This document shows, piece by piece, positions 1 to 7,267 of a DNA stretch of 64,000 bases; positions within the stretch are counted from its first letter, which is position 1; every line of letters starts with the position of its first letter. The stretch is taken from positions 992,001 to 1,056,000 of the forward strand of contig NZ_JACCCU010000002.1 of assembly GCF_013410875.1 (NCBI RefSeq). The letters are read 5' to 3'. Source of the DNA: Tunturiibacter empetritectus. Its GTDB lineage: Bacteria; Acidobacteriota; Terriglobia; Terriglobales; Acidobacteriaceae. Under the pieces are notes generated by a model. The model worked only from the letters and a program-made list of their open reading frames with translations. It did not search any database and was not told the origin of the DNA. Both the position numbers and the translations under genes were made by a program.

Positions 1-1
1 C

Positions 2-82
2 CACTCCATCGCCGGCCCCACCGCCCGCGACGAACTCTTCAACCGCATCCTCTGGCACTTCGAAACCTACCTCAAGCCCTGA
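2..82 (+). CDS. C-terminal end of a probable S9 (prolyl oligopeptidase) family peptidase, partial
   Basis: Only the last 26 codons are inside the window; the gene begins upstream. The open frame ends with FNRILWHFETYLKP and a TGA at 80-82. A closing helix with an aromatic-rich W-x-F-E-x-Y-L motif is typical of the C-terminus of S9 prolyl oligopeptidase/dipeptidyl peptidase hydrolases, where it packs against the alpha/beta-hydrolase domain. The frame fits the strongly C-ending codon use of the neighbours, so it is very likely coding. The family call rests on 26 residues and is tentative; other alpha/beta hydrolases could end this way. Confidence 0.5.
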   Translation, partial: HSIAGPTARDELFNRILWHFETYLKP

Positions 83-104
83 CTCCCTTTACATGCGCCT
101 CAAA

Positions 105-160
105 TTGTCGTCATCCTGAGCTTGTCGTCATCCTGAGCGCAGCGAAGGATCCCCGCATTT
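105..160. repeat. Intergenic repeat with a duplicated GTCATCCTGAGC block
   Basis: The 17-bp string TTGTCGTCATCCTGAGC occurs twice back to back (105-121 and 122-138). The second copy continues into GCAGCGAAGGATCC, so that ATCCT and AGGAT form the arms of a small hairpin. It lies just downstream of the first gene's stop codon. I infer a REP-like intergenic element; a transcript-end role is possible but there is no U-tract. Confidence 0.5.
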
Positions 161-197
161 GTTTTGGCATTTGCTTTTGCTGTTGCACCTGTCTTTT

Positions 198-225
198 TTT
201 GTCATCCCCGAAGGGGATCTGCGTT
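198..225. repeat. Palindromic intergenic repeat, copy 1
   Basis: A 28-bp element whose core ATCCCC-GAA-GGGGAT (204-218) is a perfect inverted repeat with a 3-nt loop. A second copy lies at 7099-7126. The two match at 26 of 28 positions, and the two differences form one base pair of the stem. Confidence 0.7.
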
Positions 226-312
226 CCGCCTTTACAGCCGTCATCCCGGGCACAGCGCAGTTGCCGCACCCATACCCCCCTCCGCCACGCGAAGTAGTAG
301 CATCCAAACAAC

Positions 313-972
313 ATGACTACCCAATACGGCTCATACGGTTCAGAACGCAGATCCTCCGGCACCTTCTTCGTCGTCCTGCTCTCGTTGATCCTCGGCGCCG
401 CAGCCCTGGCCGTCTTCCTGCGACACGCCACCACCGGCATCTTCGCCCGCGTTGCCACCGCCATCACCGGCCGAACCACCACCTTCGACACCTCGGTCCC
501 CGCCGTCGTCCAGCGCATTCAACGCCTCAACCGCCTCGAAACCGTCGTCTACTCCATCGACACTGTAGTGGAAGGCTCTAAGTCCAGCGCCGTCCTGCCC
601 GACCTCCTCGCCGGAGACCGCCTCCTCCTCGTCGTCCACGGCCAGTCCATCGCCGGCATCGATCTCTCGCAACTGAAACCCGAAGACGTCCGCATCGACA
701 ACAACGGCCAGTCCATCCACGTCACCCTCCCCGCCTCGCAACTCTTCCTCACCACGCTTGACAACCAGCACACTCGCGTCTACGCCCGTTCAACCGGCAT
801 CCTCGTTCCCGCCGACCAGAACCTCGAGTCTGACACCCGCGTCAAAGCCGAGCAGCAGCTCCAGCAGTCCGCACTCGCCGACGGCATCCTCGACACCGCC
901 CGCAAAAACGCCCGCGCCACCGTCACCACCCTGCTCTACAGCTTGGGCTTCCACCAGGTCGATGTCACCTAA
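313..972 (+). CDS. DUF4230 domain-containing membrane-anchored protein
   Basis: 219 aa. One membrane segment at about residues 17-36 follows a short cytoplasmic N-terminus, and the rest should face the periplasm. From about residue 65 the protein matches my memory of DUF4230: a strand-rich stretch (ETVVYSIDTVVEG), then LLLVVHGQSIAGIDLSQL, a central VRIDNNGQSIHVTLP block, and a C-terminal helix rich in Ala and Gln. The biochemical function of the family is not known. It reads in the same direction as the small membrane protein at 1102 but is separated by about 130 bp, so a shared transcript is uncertain. The ATG lacks a strong Shine-Dalgarno sequence. Confidence 0.8.
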   Translation: MTTQYGSYGSERRSSGTFFVVLLSLILGAAALAVFLRHATTGIFARVATAITGRTTTFDTSVPAVVQRIQRLNRLETVVYSIDTVVEGSKSSAVLPDLLAGDRLLLVVHGQSIAGIDLSQLKPEDVRIDNNGQSIHVTLPASQLFLTTLDNQHTRVYARSTGILVPADQNLESDTRVKAEQQLQQSALADGILDTARKNARATVTTLLYSLGFHQVDVT

Positions 973-1089
973 ACCAACCATCGACACTATCCGCGGCAAC
1001 CTTATCTGACGCACGGCGTCCAACTGGTCAATGCCACCGAAGCAGCACCTCGCCACCGTCGCCTCTCCCAGCCACCCACGAACCTGCGC

Positions 1090-1095
1090 TATCAT
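1090..1095 (+). promoter_or_regulatory. Candidate -10 box of a leaderless promoter
   Basis: TATCAT (5 of 6 consensus) ends exactly 6 nt before the ATG at 1102, so transcription would begin at or next to the start codon. No convincing -35 or Shine-Dalgarno sequence is visible. Confidence 0.4.
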
Positions 1096-1101
1096 TCAAC
1101 C

Positions 1102-1386
1102 ATGATCTTCCGCTCCAAATCGAGGCCTGAAGACACCCAAAACGAGGACGTCCCGGTCACCGCCCAGCTCCCCTTCCCGCGCCTCGCGCAACTGGAAGAA
1201 GACGACGCAGAATCAACTCTCATCAAGACCGTAGGCTGGATCTCCGCCGGTCTCGGCGCCGTAGCCCTCGGCCTCTTCGTAGGCCGCGAACTCCGCCAGC
1301 GCTATAAATTCAACCGCCGCACCCCCTACGACTTCTACGCCCACTCCGGCGACGAAAAAGACGTAGATTTTGGCCTCGGCATCTAA
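1102..1386 (+). CDS. Small single-pass membrane protein, unknown function
   Basis: 94 aa, not recognised as a named family. The first 40 residues are polar and acidic. A glycine-rich membrane segment covers about residues 43-60 (VGWISAGLGAVALGLFVG), followed by a basic stretch (RELRQRYKFNRR) and an acidic tail. The positive charges after the helix suggest that the C-terminus stays in the cytoplasm. Codon use matches flanking genes, so I regard it as real. The start codon lies 6 nt after a -10-like hexamer and has no Shine-Dalgarno sequence. Confidence 0.65.
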   Translation: MIFRSKSRPEDTQNEDVPVTAQLPFPRLAQLEEDDAESTLIKTVGWISAGLGAVALGLFVGRELRQRYKFNRRTPYDFYAHSGDEKDVDFGLGI

Positions 1387-1419
1387 CCTATTCAAAGTTG
1401 TAATCAACTCAAAAACTCC

Positions 1420-1857
1420 TCAATGAACTCCCAGCAGATTGCACTTGGCATGGACCGCGATGTAGTGCGCCGTTCGACCCATCAATCGCCCCACAGGACC
1501 TTGGTGATGGCAAAGACCAACCACCAACAAATCCGGTCTGATCGCCTCAATCACTCGTAACAACTCCGCCGCCACATCTCCCTCAGCGATCTCCGGAACG
1601 ACACGCACCCCAGCCCGGTCTGCCTCCGCCCTTGCCTTGCCCTGCAGATCCGTATAAAAATTCCGCTTTTCGTTCTTCAACAAAACCGGCACATCTGGAG
1701 CCACCGCCGCAACATAACTCATATAGGCCGGAAAGCCCTCAAGCACTGTGATCAGGTGAAGCTCGGCCGAAGAAAATTTGGCCAGATTCAGCGCAGAATG
1801 AAACGCTCGTCCCGCCTCAGGCGATTCATCGAAGGCCACAGCGATTTTTTTGAACAT
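1420..1857 (-). CDS. Universal stress protein (UspA family)
   Basis: 145 aa, the normal length for a single-domain Usp. It begins FKKIAVAFDESPEAGRA, the first strand and helix of the fold, and ends with the nucleotide-binding segment (residues about 112-140) containing VVGLCHHQGPVGRLMGRT and a closing CNLLGVH strand. In ATP-binding Usps the last glycine is followed by Ser or Thr; here the order is G-R-T, close to that pattern, so ATP binding is likely but not certain. Usps help cells survive starvation and stress by poorly defined means. It stands alone and converges on the small membrane protein upstream. Confidence 0.88.
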   Translation of the reverse strand: MFKKIAVAFDESPEAGRAFHSALNLAKFSSAELHLITVLEGFPAYMSYVAAVAPDVPVLLKNEKRNFYTDLQGKARAEADRAGVRVVPEIAEGDVAAELLRVIEAIRPDLLVVGLCHHQGPVGRLMGRTAHYIAVHAKCNLLGVH

Positions 1858-1976
1858 GATCTCTACCCTTCCAATATTCAGATACCCGCGAACGGCGGTT
1901 AGGACCGAAATAATTGTTCACAAGCCTGAATTCCTCGTTTAGCGAGCAGTCCGCACCCTGATTTACGATAATCACG

Positions 1977-2981
1977 ATGACTAAACTAGCTCTTCTCTTC
2001 CCCGGCCAAGGCTCGCAATCCGTAGGCATGGGCCGCGATCTCTACGACAACTTCCCCACCGCCCGCGCCATCTTCGACGAGGCCGACCAGGCCCTCGGCT
2101 TCCCCCTCTCCAAACTCATCTTCGAAGGCCCCGAAGACCAGCTCAAGCTCACCGAGCACACCCAGCCCGCCATCCTCACCGTCTCCGTAGCCGCCGCCCG
2201 TGTCTTTACCGAAGCCCTCGCAGAGAAAGGCATCCCCGGCCCCGCCTTCGCCGCCGGCCACTCCCTCGGCGAGTACTCTGCCCACGTCGCCGCCGGCACC
2301 CTCTCCTTCACCGAAGCCGTCCGCACCGTCCGCTCCCGTGGTCAGTTCATGCAACAAGCCGTCCCCCCCGGCGTCGGGGCCATGGCCGCCATCCTCGGCC
2401 TCTCCGGAGACCTCATCAACGACATCTGCGCCCAGGTCTCCGACGACCTCACACCCCTCCCCAACGACCCAGCCGCAAAAGACTTCTCCCCAAACGACGC
2501 CGTAGTCTCACCCGCCAACCTCAACTCCCCCGACCAGACCGTCATCTCCGGAGCCGCCGCAGCCGTCGAGCGCGCAGCCGATCTCTGCAAACAAGCTGGA
2601 GCCAAGCGCGCCATCATGCTTCAGGTCAGCGCCCCCTTCCACTGCGCCCTCATGCAGCCCGCGCAGGAGGCACTCGCCACCACCCTCGAAGCCGTCACCT
2701 TTCACGACCCCGCCTTCCCCGTCGCCTCCAACGTAGACGCCCGTCTCATCCACCGCCGCGCCGAAGTCCCCGACTGTCTCATCCGTCAGGTCACCGGCTC
2801 CGTCCGCTGGGTCGAGTGCATGCAGCTCCTCATCGCCCAGGGCGCCACCCATTTCATCGAAGTAGGCCCCGGCAAAGTCCTCTCCGGCCTCGTCCACAAG
2901 ATCGACAAAAACCAGCACGCCTCCCACGTCTCCGACTCCGACTCCCTCGAAAAGACTCTGGCTTCTATGGCCCCGGCCTGA
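1977..2981 (+). CDS. fabD: Malonyl-CoA:acyl carrier protein transacylase
   Basis: 334 aa. It moves malonyl from CoA to acyl carrier protein, the entry step of fatty-acid elongation in the cytoplasm. FPGQGSQ lies at residues 8-14, the nucleophile motif GHSLGE at 94-99 (Ser96), and the catalytic His222 in APFHCALM. It is about 25 residues longer than E. coli FabD because of a Pro/Asp-rich insert at about 150-175. It is not next to fabH, fabG or acpP here, so the usual fab cluster is broken. The ATG follows a TACGAT hexamer by 7 nt and lacks a Shine-Dalgarno sequence, suggesting a leaderless or nearly leaderless mRNA. Confidence 0.96.
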   Translation: MTKLALLFPGQGSQSVGMGRDLYDNFPTARAIFDEADQALGFPLSKLIFEGPEDQLKLTEHTQPAILTVSVAAARVFTEALAEKGIPGPAFAAGHSLGEYSAHVAAGTLSFTEAVRTVRSRGQFMQQAVPPGVGAMAAILGLSGDLINDICAQVSDDLTPLPNDPAAKDFSPNDAVVSPANLNSPDQTVISGAAAAVERAADLCKQAGAKRAIMLQVSAPFHCALMQPAQEALATTLEAVTFHDPAFPVASNVDARLIHRRAEVPDCLIRQVTGSVRWVECMQLLIAQGATHFIEVGPGKVLSGLVHKIDKNQHASHVSDSDSLEKTLASMAPA

Positions 2982-3021
2982 TACTCTGCGTTGCCTACAA
3001 TCTCATTGCTGAAAAGAACCC

Positions 3022-3477
3022 ATGATCAAGCCTGACAATCTTCCGCCAGAGATGACAATTGACGCAACGCAAAGCGGTAGCGAGTATGCGTGGCAACTTG
3101 ATTGTTTCCCCAGTGCTCTCGCTAAGGCAGAGGCTCATGGATACGCTTGCCTTGGAGGGCAGTTTCAACTTCGCCTCTCTACCGGCACTTGTGAAATGTA
3201 CTGGCTCAGTGCTGATTCGAAAGAGCGCAAACTCAATGAACCATGGCCAGCCTTTTGTCGTCGCTCCTGCTCGGAGATTTTGAGCGCCTTTACTAAGCTC
3301 ATTGCAGAGACAGACTTTCGGAAGATGGCATCCGAATGGCCCTCTGTCCAGGACGCAATGGCTCAGGGCCTCGATCCTCATCAAGTCCTTGTCTTCGCAG
3401 CATATTTTGTGAACGAAGTTGAATATGCGCAGCTCAATCAAAAAAATGAACCGCTTCGACAGGAGAAGATCTCATGA
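3022..3477 (+). CDS. Hypothetical protein in a low-GC islet
   Basis: 151 aa, not recognised. It is soluble, with four cysteines and several Trp and Tyr, no signal peptide and no membrane segment. The C-terminal half looks helical (LSAFTKLIAETDFRKMASEW, then DPHQVLVFAAYFVNEVEY). The size and acidic, aromatic-rich make-up recall small immunity or antitoxin proteins, but nothing specific supports this. Base composition drops sharply from fabD: 28 of 60 bases are G or C at 3181-3240, against 43 of 60 at 2221-2280. The stop codon overlaps an ATG (ATGA, 3474-3477) that opens a second, broken ORF. This suggests a small acquired pair whose second member has decayed. Confidence 0.6.
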   Translation: MIKPDNLPPEMTIDATQSGSEYAWQLDCFPSALAKAEAHGYACLGGQFQLRLSTGTCEMYWLSADSKERKLNEPWPAFCRRSCSEILSAFTKLIAETDFRKMASEWPSVQDAMAQGLDPHQVLVFAAYFVNEVEYAQLNQKNEPLRQEKIS

Positions 3478-3596
3478 ATTCAGGCGACAAAGGAGAGAAC
3501 TTCATCCTCTAAAGTCAAACCGGCATAAAGACCAAATACGAAAACGTCAGAAAGAAGTCTGAGCCTATTAAATACCGAGACACCAGCTTCACTTAA
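3474..3596 (+). pseudogene. Short ORF interrupted by an in-frame stop, coupled to the preceding gene
   Basis: An ATG overlapping the previous stop (ATGA) starts MNSGDKGENFIL and then meets TAA. The same frame continues for 27 more sense codons (KTKYENVRKKSEPIKYRD is included) to a second TAA at 3594-3596. The post-stop part reads like ordinary hydrophilic protein. I infer a small gene broken by a nonsense change, or a 12-residue peptide followed by chance sequence. GC is only about 42% in 3541-3600 by hand count. Confidence 0.35.
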
Positions 3597-3666
3597 CTGC
3601 TTGTAACGCCTTCAATTTTGAGATCTATCCAACTTCCCTCTAACTCAAGGTTTAGAATCGGGAGCC

Positions 3667-4134
3667 ATGAAGACACCTAAACTGTGTTTGGTTTTGTCTA
3701 TCGCCGTAACAATCGCAACCGTGTTAGTGCCCGCTCTGTTACACGCCACCACAGCAGAAGAGCAGGCAGTCCTTGCTCCCGTAACAGCGATGTTCGACGG
3801 CATGGCCAAGCGAGACGCAGCAGCCATTAAGGAGCCAACCCTCCCCGGCGGCACGATGGTTCTAATGCGAGACGGCAAGCCAACCCAGATGACATTCGAG
3901 GACTTTGCCACCCGAGTAGGAAAACCCGGCACCACAAAGATCGAAGAACGCATCCACGATCCGCTCATACGCATCGACAACGACCTCGCCGTCGTCTGGG
4001 CCCCGTTCGAGTTCTTAGTCGACGGTAAAGTGGATCATTGCGGAACCGATCTCTTCAACCTCGTCCGCAAGGATGGCAAATGGTTGATCGCCAGCGTAGC
4101 AGACACCGGACGCAAAGACTGTTCCGCGAAGTAA
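3667..4134 (+). CDS. Exported SnoaL-like / NTF2-like protein (DUF4440 type)
   Basis: 155 aa. A cleavable signal peptide covers about residues 1-28 (KLCLVLSIAVTIATVLVPALLHA). The mature part has the order of an NTF2-like alpha+beta cone: an N-terminal helix with AVLAPVTAMFDGMAKRDAAAI, a strand with GTMVLMRDGKP, then DLAVVWAPFEFLVDGK and the closing LVRKDGKWLIASVADTGR, which is characteristic of DUF4440/SnoaL-like proteins. The fold is used for small-molecule binding or catalysis and no specific substrate is evident. GGGAG lies close before the ATG and a TAGAAT hexamer just upstream of that. Confidence 0.78.
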   Translation: MKTPKLCLVLSIAVTIATVLVPALLHATTAEEQAVLAPVTAMFDGMAKRDAAAIKEPTLPGGTMVLMRDGKPTQMTFEDFATRVGKPGTTKIEERIHDPLIRIDNDLAVVWAPFEFLVDGKVDHCGTDLFNLVRKDGKWLIASVADTGRKDCSAK

Positions 4135-4200
4135 CGAGCGCAACCATCCGGCGGAAACTGCGCAAGCGATAAACTTCATCTCAGACAACAAGAGGCCAGC

Positions 4201-4680
4201 ATGCAAATCAACGACGTCGTAGAAAACTTCACCCTCCAAAACCAAGACGGCAAAGAAGTCTCCCTCACCGACTTCAAGGGCAAGCCTGTGGTCCTCTTCT
4301 TCTACCCCCGCGCCGACACCCCAGGCTGCACCATCGAGTCCTGTGGCTTCCGCGACGCCTTCGAGAAGTTCCAGAAGCAAGGCATCGTCGTCCTCGGCAT
4401 CTCCCGCGACACCGTTAAAGACCAGAAGAAGTTCAAAGACAAGTACGACCTCCCCTACGATCTCCTCGCCGACCCCGACATGGAGCTCATCAATCGTTAC
4501 AACCTCGTCAAGCCCAAGAACATGTACGGCAAGCTCGTCAAAGGTGTCAAACGCACTACCTACCTCATCGGTCCAGACATAGGAAAAGGCCAGCGCCTCC
4601 TCCACATCTTCGAAGAGGTCAAACCCGAAGGCCACGCCGAAGAGGTCCTCGCGCTCCTCAAAGCTCACGCAAAGAAATAA
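4201..4680 (+). CDS. bcp: Thioredoxin-dependent peroxiredoxin, Bcp/PrxQ type
   Basis: 159 aa. It reduces hydrogen peroxide and organic peroxides using thioredoxin as electron donor. The signature PGCTIESCGFRD places the peroxidatic cysteine at residue 43 and the resolving cysteine at 48, the arrangement of atypical two-Cys Bcp enzymes. FYPRADTPGC precedes it and GISRDTVKDQKKF is the conserved downstream helix. No signal peptide, so cytoplasmic. An AGAGG sequence lies at good distance before the ATG. It is likely co-oriented with, but about 60 bp from, the small gene at 4741. Confidence 0.95.
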   Translation: MQINDVVENFTLQNQDGKEVSLTDFKGKPVVLFFYPRADTPGCTIESCGFRDAFEKFQKQGIVVLGISRDTVKDQKKFKDKYDLPYDLLADPDMELINRYNLVKPKNMYGKLVKGVKRTTYLIGPDIGKGQRLLHIFEEVKPEGHAEEVLALLKAHAKK

Positions 4681-4740
4681 CCTCCAAAACACTGGGCCTG
4701 CCGACTCCGATCCGGCATCGAAGGAGAAGGTACTCTACAG

Positions 4741-5028
4741 ATGATGAACACCTACCCAGTCAGATTCAAGCTTCATCCAGACCCAGAACACGCCGGCGGA
4801 TACATCCTTCAATACCAGCCTGTGATCGACATCACACAGGAAGAAAATCTCTTGAAAGTTGCCTTTCCAGACGCAGTAAAACTTCGTGGAGCCTTCCTCA
4901 AAGCCGGCCTCTACCTCCACTCCTTCGGCCACGAGGACTCAGGCAGAGACGTCATGCCGGACGCTGAGCAGAACTACGAAGTCACCGATCAAATGATGCG
5001 GGACATAGGCTTCGACATACCCGCCTGA
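4741..5028 (+). CDS. Small hypothetical protein
   Basis: 95 aa, not recognised. It has no signal peptide or membrane segment. It looks like a compact alpha/beta protein: a strand pair (TYPVRFKLHP, GGYILQYQPVIDI), a helix (AVKLRGAFLKAGLYL), and an acidic C-terminus. It begins with two consecutive ATG codons; GGAGAAGG lies about 11 nt upstream. A strong bidirectional terminator follows at 5081, so it is the last gene of this rightward group. Confidence 0.6.
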   Translation: MMNTYPVRFKLHPDPEHAGGYILQYQPVIDITQEENLLKVAFPDAVKLRGAFLKAGLYLHSFGHEDSGRDVMPDAEQNYEVTDQMMRDIGFDIPA

Positions 5029-5080
5029 TCCCGCGCAGCCGCTCCAGCGCAAGCCGCCGTAAGACGAAAAGCGAAAAAAA

Positions 5081-5112
5081 AAGAGCCCCACGCCAGCCAG
5101 CGCAGGGCTCTT
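5081..5112. terminator. Bidirectional intrinsic terminator
   Basis: AAGAGCCC (5081-5088) pairs with GGGCTCTT (5105-5112), with a further CGC/GCG pair inside. Seen from the minus strand the stem is followed by a run of U from the A-tract at 5074-5082; on the plus strand a T-rich stretch follows. It sits between convergent genes. Confidence 0.85.
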
Positions 5113-5140
5113 CCTTTAGCAACCGTGACTCTCCCGGCAC

Positions 5141-5977
5141 CTACGGCTTCGGCGTCCAGAAATCCGGCTCAGCCTGCACCAACTGCTCTGGCGGGTAGCT
5201 CATCGTCGGTGCGATCCGAAACAGATTCGACTGTCTCGACTCGACGCACGAAGCCTCCAACGCCTCCAGCCTCTTCAATCCCTCTGGCCCCAGCGCCTCG
5301 ATGAACTTAGGGTCCTTCGCGAAGTTCGAGTCGATCTCCTCCCCGGACCTCAGCGTCGTAATCACCAGGAACGTGCTCCCCCCGCCATAAACCATCTCGT
5401 AGGTTCCCCAGTGAGCATCCGGAACGCCCTTTTTGTACGCGCCGATCACCAGCTTCACCAACTCTGTCCACTCGCCCATGTGGCCCGGCCGAACCACAAA
5501 CTGCGTCAACTCCTCATAGCGAGCTCCCACCCGATATCCCTGGTTCAGACTCATATCGTCCCTTCGTATCCACATGCTGGAGTTCGTCTCCGCAAGCAGA
5601 TCCCCATCCGCCTCATTCGCCCGATCAAGCTCCGCAGAAAGAGACGCGTTGCCATTCACCTTCTTGCGCTCAGCTTCAATCTCCGCAAAGCTCGGATAGG
5701 TACTGAGAAACAGAACTCTCGGCCGGCCTGAAAGAGACGTAAGGGCGTAATAGTGGTCCGTCACCTTCGCATCCGCCATCGCCTTGGAAAACGCAGCCTC
5801 GCTCTTCTCATGGGCTGCACCCTCCTTGCCCGGCTTGGTGTACTCCCGCTGAATCGTTAATATCTTCTGACTCGCAATCGTCTTTTCCTGCGCAGAGGCC
5901 GTAACAGCAACGCTGCCTGCGAGACCAAAAAACAACAGGGGCAGCACGGTGCATCGAAAACTCATTGGCAGCTTCAT
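5141..5977 (-). CDS. Exported hypothetical protein
   Basis: 278 aa from the ATG at 5977, chosen because AAGGAGA lies about 7 nt upstream and a signal peptide (about residues 1-28, ending VTASAQ) starts there; the open frame extends further upstream without features. The mature protein may hold two ferredoxin-like halves: ILTIQREYTKPGKEGAAHEK and, later, YEELTQFVVRPGHMGEWTEL both look like the opening strand and helix of dimeric alpha-beta barrel domains. Function is unknown. The shorter exported protein at 63532 starts its mature part in a similar way (VKLRILPGKTKEFYEAF), so they may belong to one family. The terminator at 5081 follows it. Confidence 0.7.
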   Translation of the reverse strand: MKLPMSFRCTVLPLLFFGLAGSVAVTASAQEKTIASQKILTIQREYTKPGKEGAAHEKSEAAFSKAMADAKVTDHYYALTSLSGRPRVLFLSTYPSFAEIEAERKKVNGNASLSAELDRANEADGDLLAETNSSMWIRRDDMSLNQGYRVGARYEELTQFVVRPGHMGEWTELVKLVIGAYKKGVPDAHWGTYEMVYGGGSTFLVITTLRSGEEIDSNFAKDPKFIEALGPEGLKRLEALEASCVESRQSNLFRIAPTMSYPPEQLVQAEPDFWTPKP

Positions 5978-6307
5978 ACAGTCTTTCTCCTTGATTTCAA
6001 ACGTGAGAGAAGCTAAGGCGGAGCGCAGACGACGAACTCCTCTGGTGTCTTCGCGAGAGGTATATCGGCTGCAATGCGGACAGGCACGCCGCGAATAAAA
6101 ATCCTCAGCCTGACTGCCCGGGAACGAGTCTTTCCCCGGAGCCTGGAAGCAAGTGTCAATTTTGGTGCGGCCAATAGTAGGAACTTGAATGCAGGAAAGC
6201 AATCGATCTTCCGTTACCTGCTTTCCGTTACCTGCCAGATCTCAGACGCCCACACCGCAACTCAGCCGCGCTCCCCCTTCAACCCCATCGACTCAGGGTC
6301 GATTCCC

Positions 6308-6313
6308 TATAAT
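6308..6313 (+). promoter_or_regulatory. Perfect -10 box upstream of the deacetylase
   Basis: TATAAT, a full match to the housekeeping -10 consensus, 13 nt before the ATG at 6327. No clear -35 is visible. It overlaps the earlier in-frame ATG at 6312, which argues for 6327 as the start. The rest of the divergent gap 5978-6311 shows no gene I can support. Confidence 0.5.
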
Positions 6314-6326
6314 GCAGATACGGGGC

Positions 6327-7058
6327 ATGACACAAACTCAAACAGCCACCACCGCCCTTCTCACCGCGGCCGCTACCGCCGCAGCCACCCTCACTTACGC
6401 CGCGCTCTCCGCCCAGTCTCAACTCTTCGGCAAAATCCTCATCGCCGGCGATAATCCCAACCAGATCGCCCTCACCTACGACGACGGCCCCAACGACATC
6501 GTCACCGAGCGCCTACTCGAAACCCTCGCCCGCCATCAAACCCGCGCCACCTTCTTCCTCATCGGCCGTTATGTCCAGCAGCGCCCCGCCATCGCCCGCG
6601 CCATCGCCGCCGCAGGTCATCTCATCGGCAACCACACCATGACCCATCCCTGGCTGGCATGGCAGTCGCCCGCCCGCATCCGCGAAGAGCTAACCCGCTG
6701 CAACGCCGCCATTGAAGACGCGCTCGGCATCCCCGTCCGTTACTTCCGCGCCCCCCACGGAGCCCGCCGCCCTGCAGTCCTACGCATGGCCCACGAGCTA
6801 GGCCTTACCCCCGTCCAGTGGAACATCCTTCCCGGCGATTGGAAGCCCCTCTCCCCACGCGAGATCGCAGACCGTACCCTCCGTGGAATTCTCCGCAACC
6901 AACGCCAAAACCGTTCATCCAATATTGTGCTGCACGACGGCGGACAGGCTGGTCTAGGCCAACCGCGTCTGCCCAGCGTCGAAGCTACCGCCCTGATTCT
7001 TCACCACTACCAAAATCAACCCAAGATAGCGTTCGTGACAGTAGATTCCTGGACATAG
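6327..7058 (+). CDS. Polysaccharide deacetylase (NodB homology domain)
   Basis: 243 aa. Metal-dependent removal of acyl groups from a glycan such as peptidoglycan or an exopolysaccharide, outside the cytoplasm. A hydrophobic Ala-rich segment at about residues 8-30 is a signal peptide or anchor. All NodB motifs are present: TYDDGPN (Asp52/Asp53), NHTMTHP (metal ligands His103 and His107), RAPHG (141-145), DWKPL, and VLHDGG (His203). The start at 6327 is preferred because the perfect -10 box overlaps the alternative ATG at 6312. Substrate specificity cannot be read from the sequence. Single-gene unit; a palindromic repeat follows. Confidence 0.9.
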   Translation: MTQTQTATTALLTAAATAAATLTYAALSAQSQLFGKILIAGDNPNQIALTYDDGPNDIVTERLLETLARHQTRATFFLIGRYVQQRPAIARAIAAAGHLIGNHTMTHPWLAWQSPARIREELTRCNAAIEDALGIPVRYFRAPHGARRPAVLRMAHELGLTPVQWNILPGDWKPLSPREIADRTLRGILRNQRQNRSSNIVLHDGGQAGLGQPRLPSVEATALILHHYQNQPKIAFVTVDSWT

Positions 7059-7098
7059 AGCAACGCCGAAGTTGAGGTAGAGTCGTCTTGGCCTTTTG

Positions 7099-7126
7099 TT
7101 TGTCATTCCCGAAGGGAATCTGCGTT
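7099..7126. repeat. Palindromic intergenic repeat, copy 2
   Basis: 28 bp with core ATTCCC-GAA-GGGAAT (7105-7119). Compared with copy 1 (198-225), a C-G stem pair has become T-A and all other positions are identical. It lies about 40 bp after the deacetylase stop. Confidence 0.7.
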
Positions 7127-7267
7127 TTGCAGTCTCTACACCATCACGCAAATTGCCATAGTCCCAGAAAGATTTCCCAAGTAGATCTCCAGACAGACGC
7201 CATGCAAAACTCTGGAGTCTAATCCCACCCGACCCCGTACCATGGCAACACCCCGAGAGGAACTCCG

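Noticed and set aside
4015..4692. 225-codon minus-strand frame across bcp and its neighbour
   Set aside because: It spans two recognised genes and their gap; the product is Glu/Val/Leu-rich low complexity.
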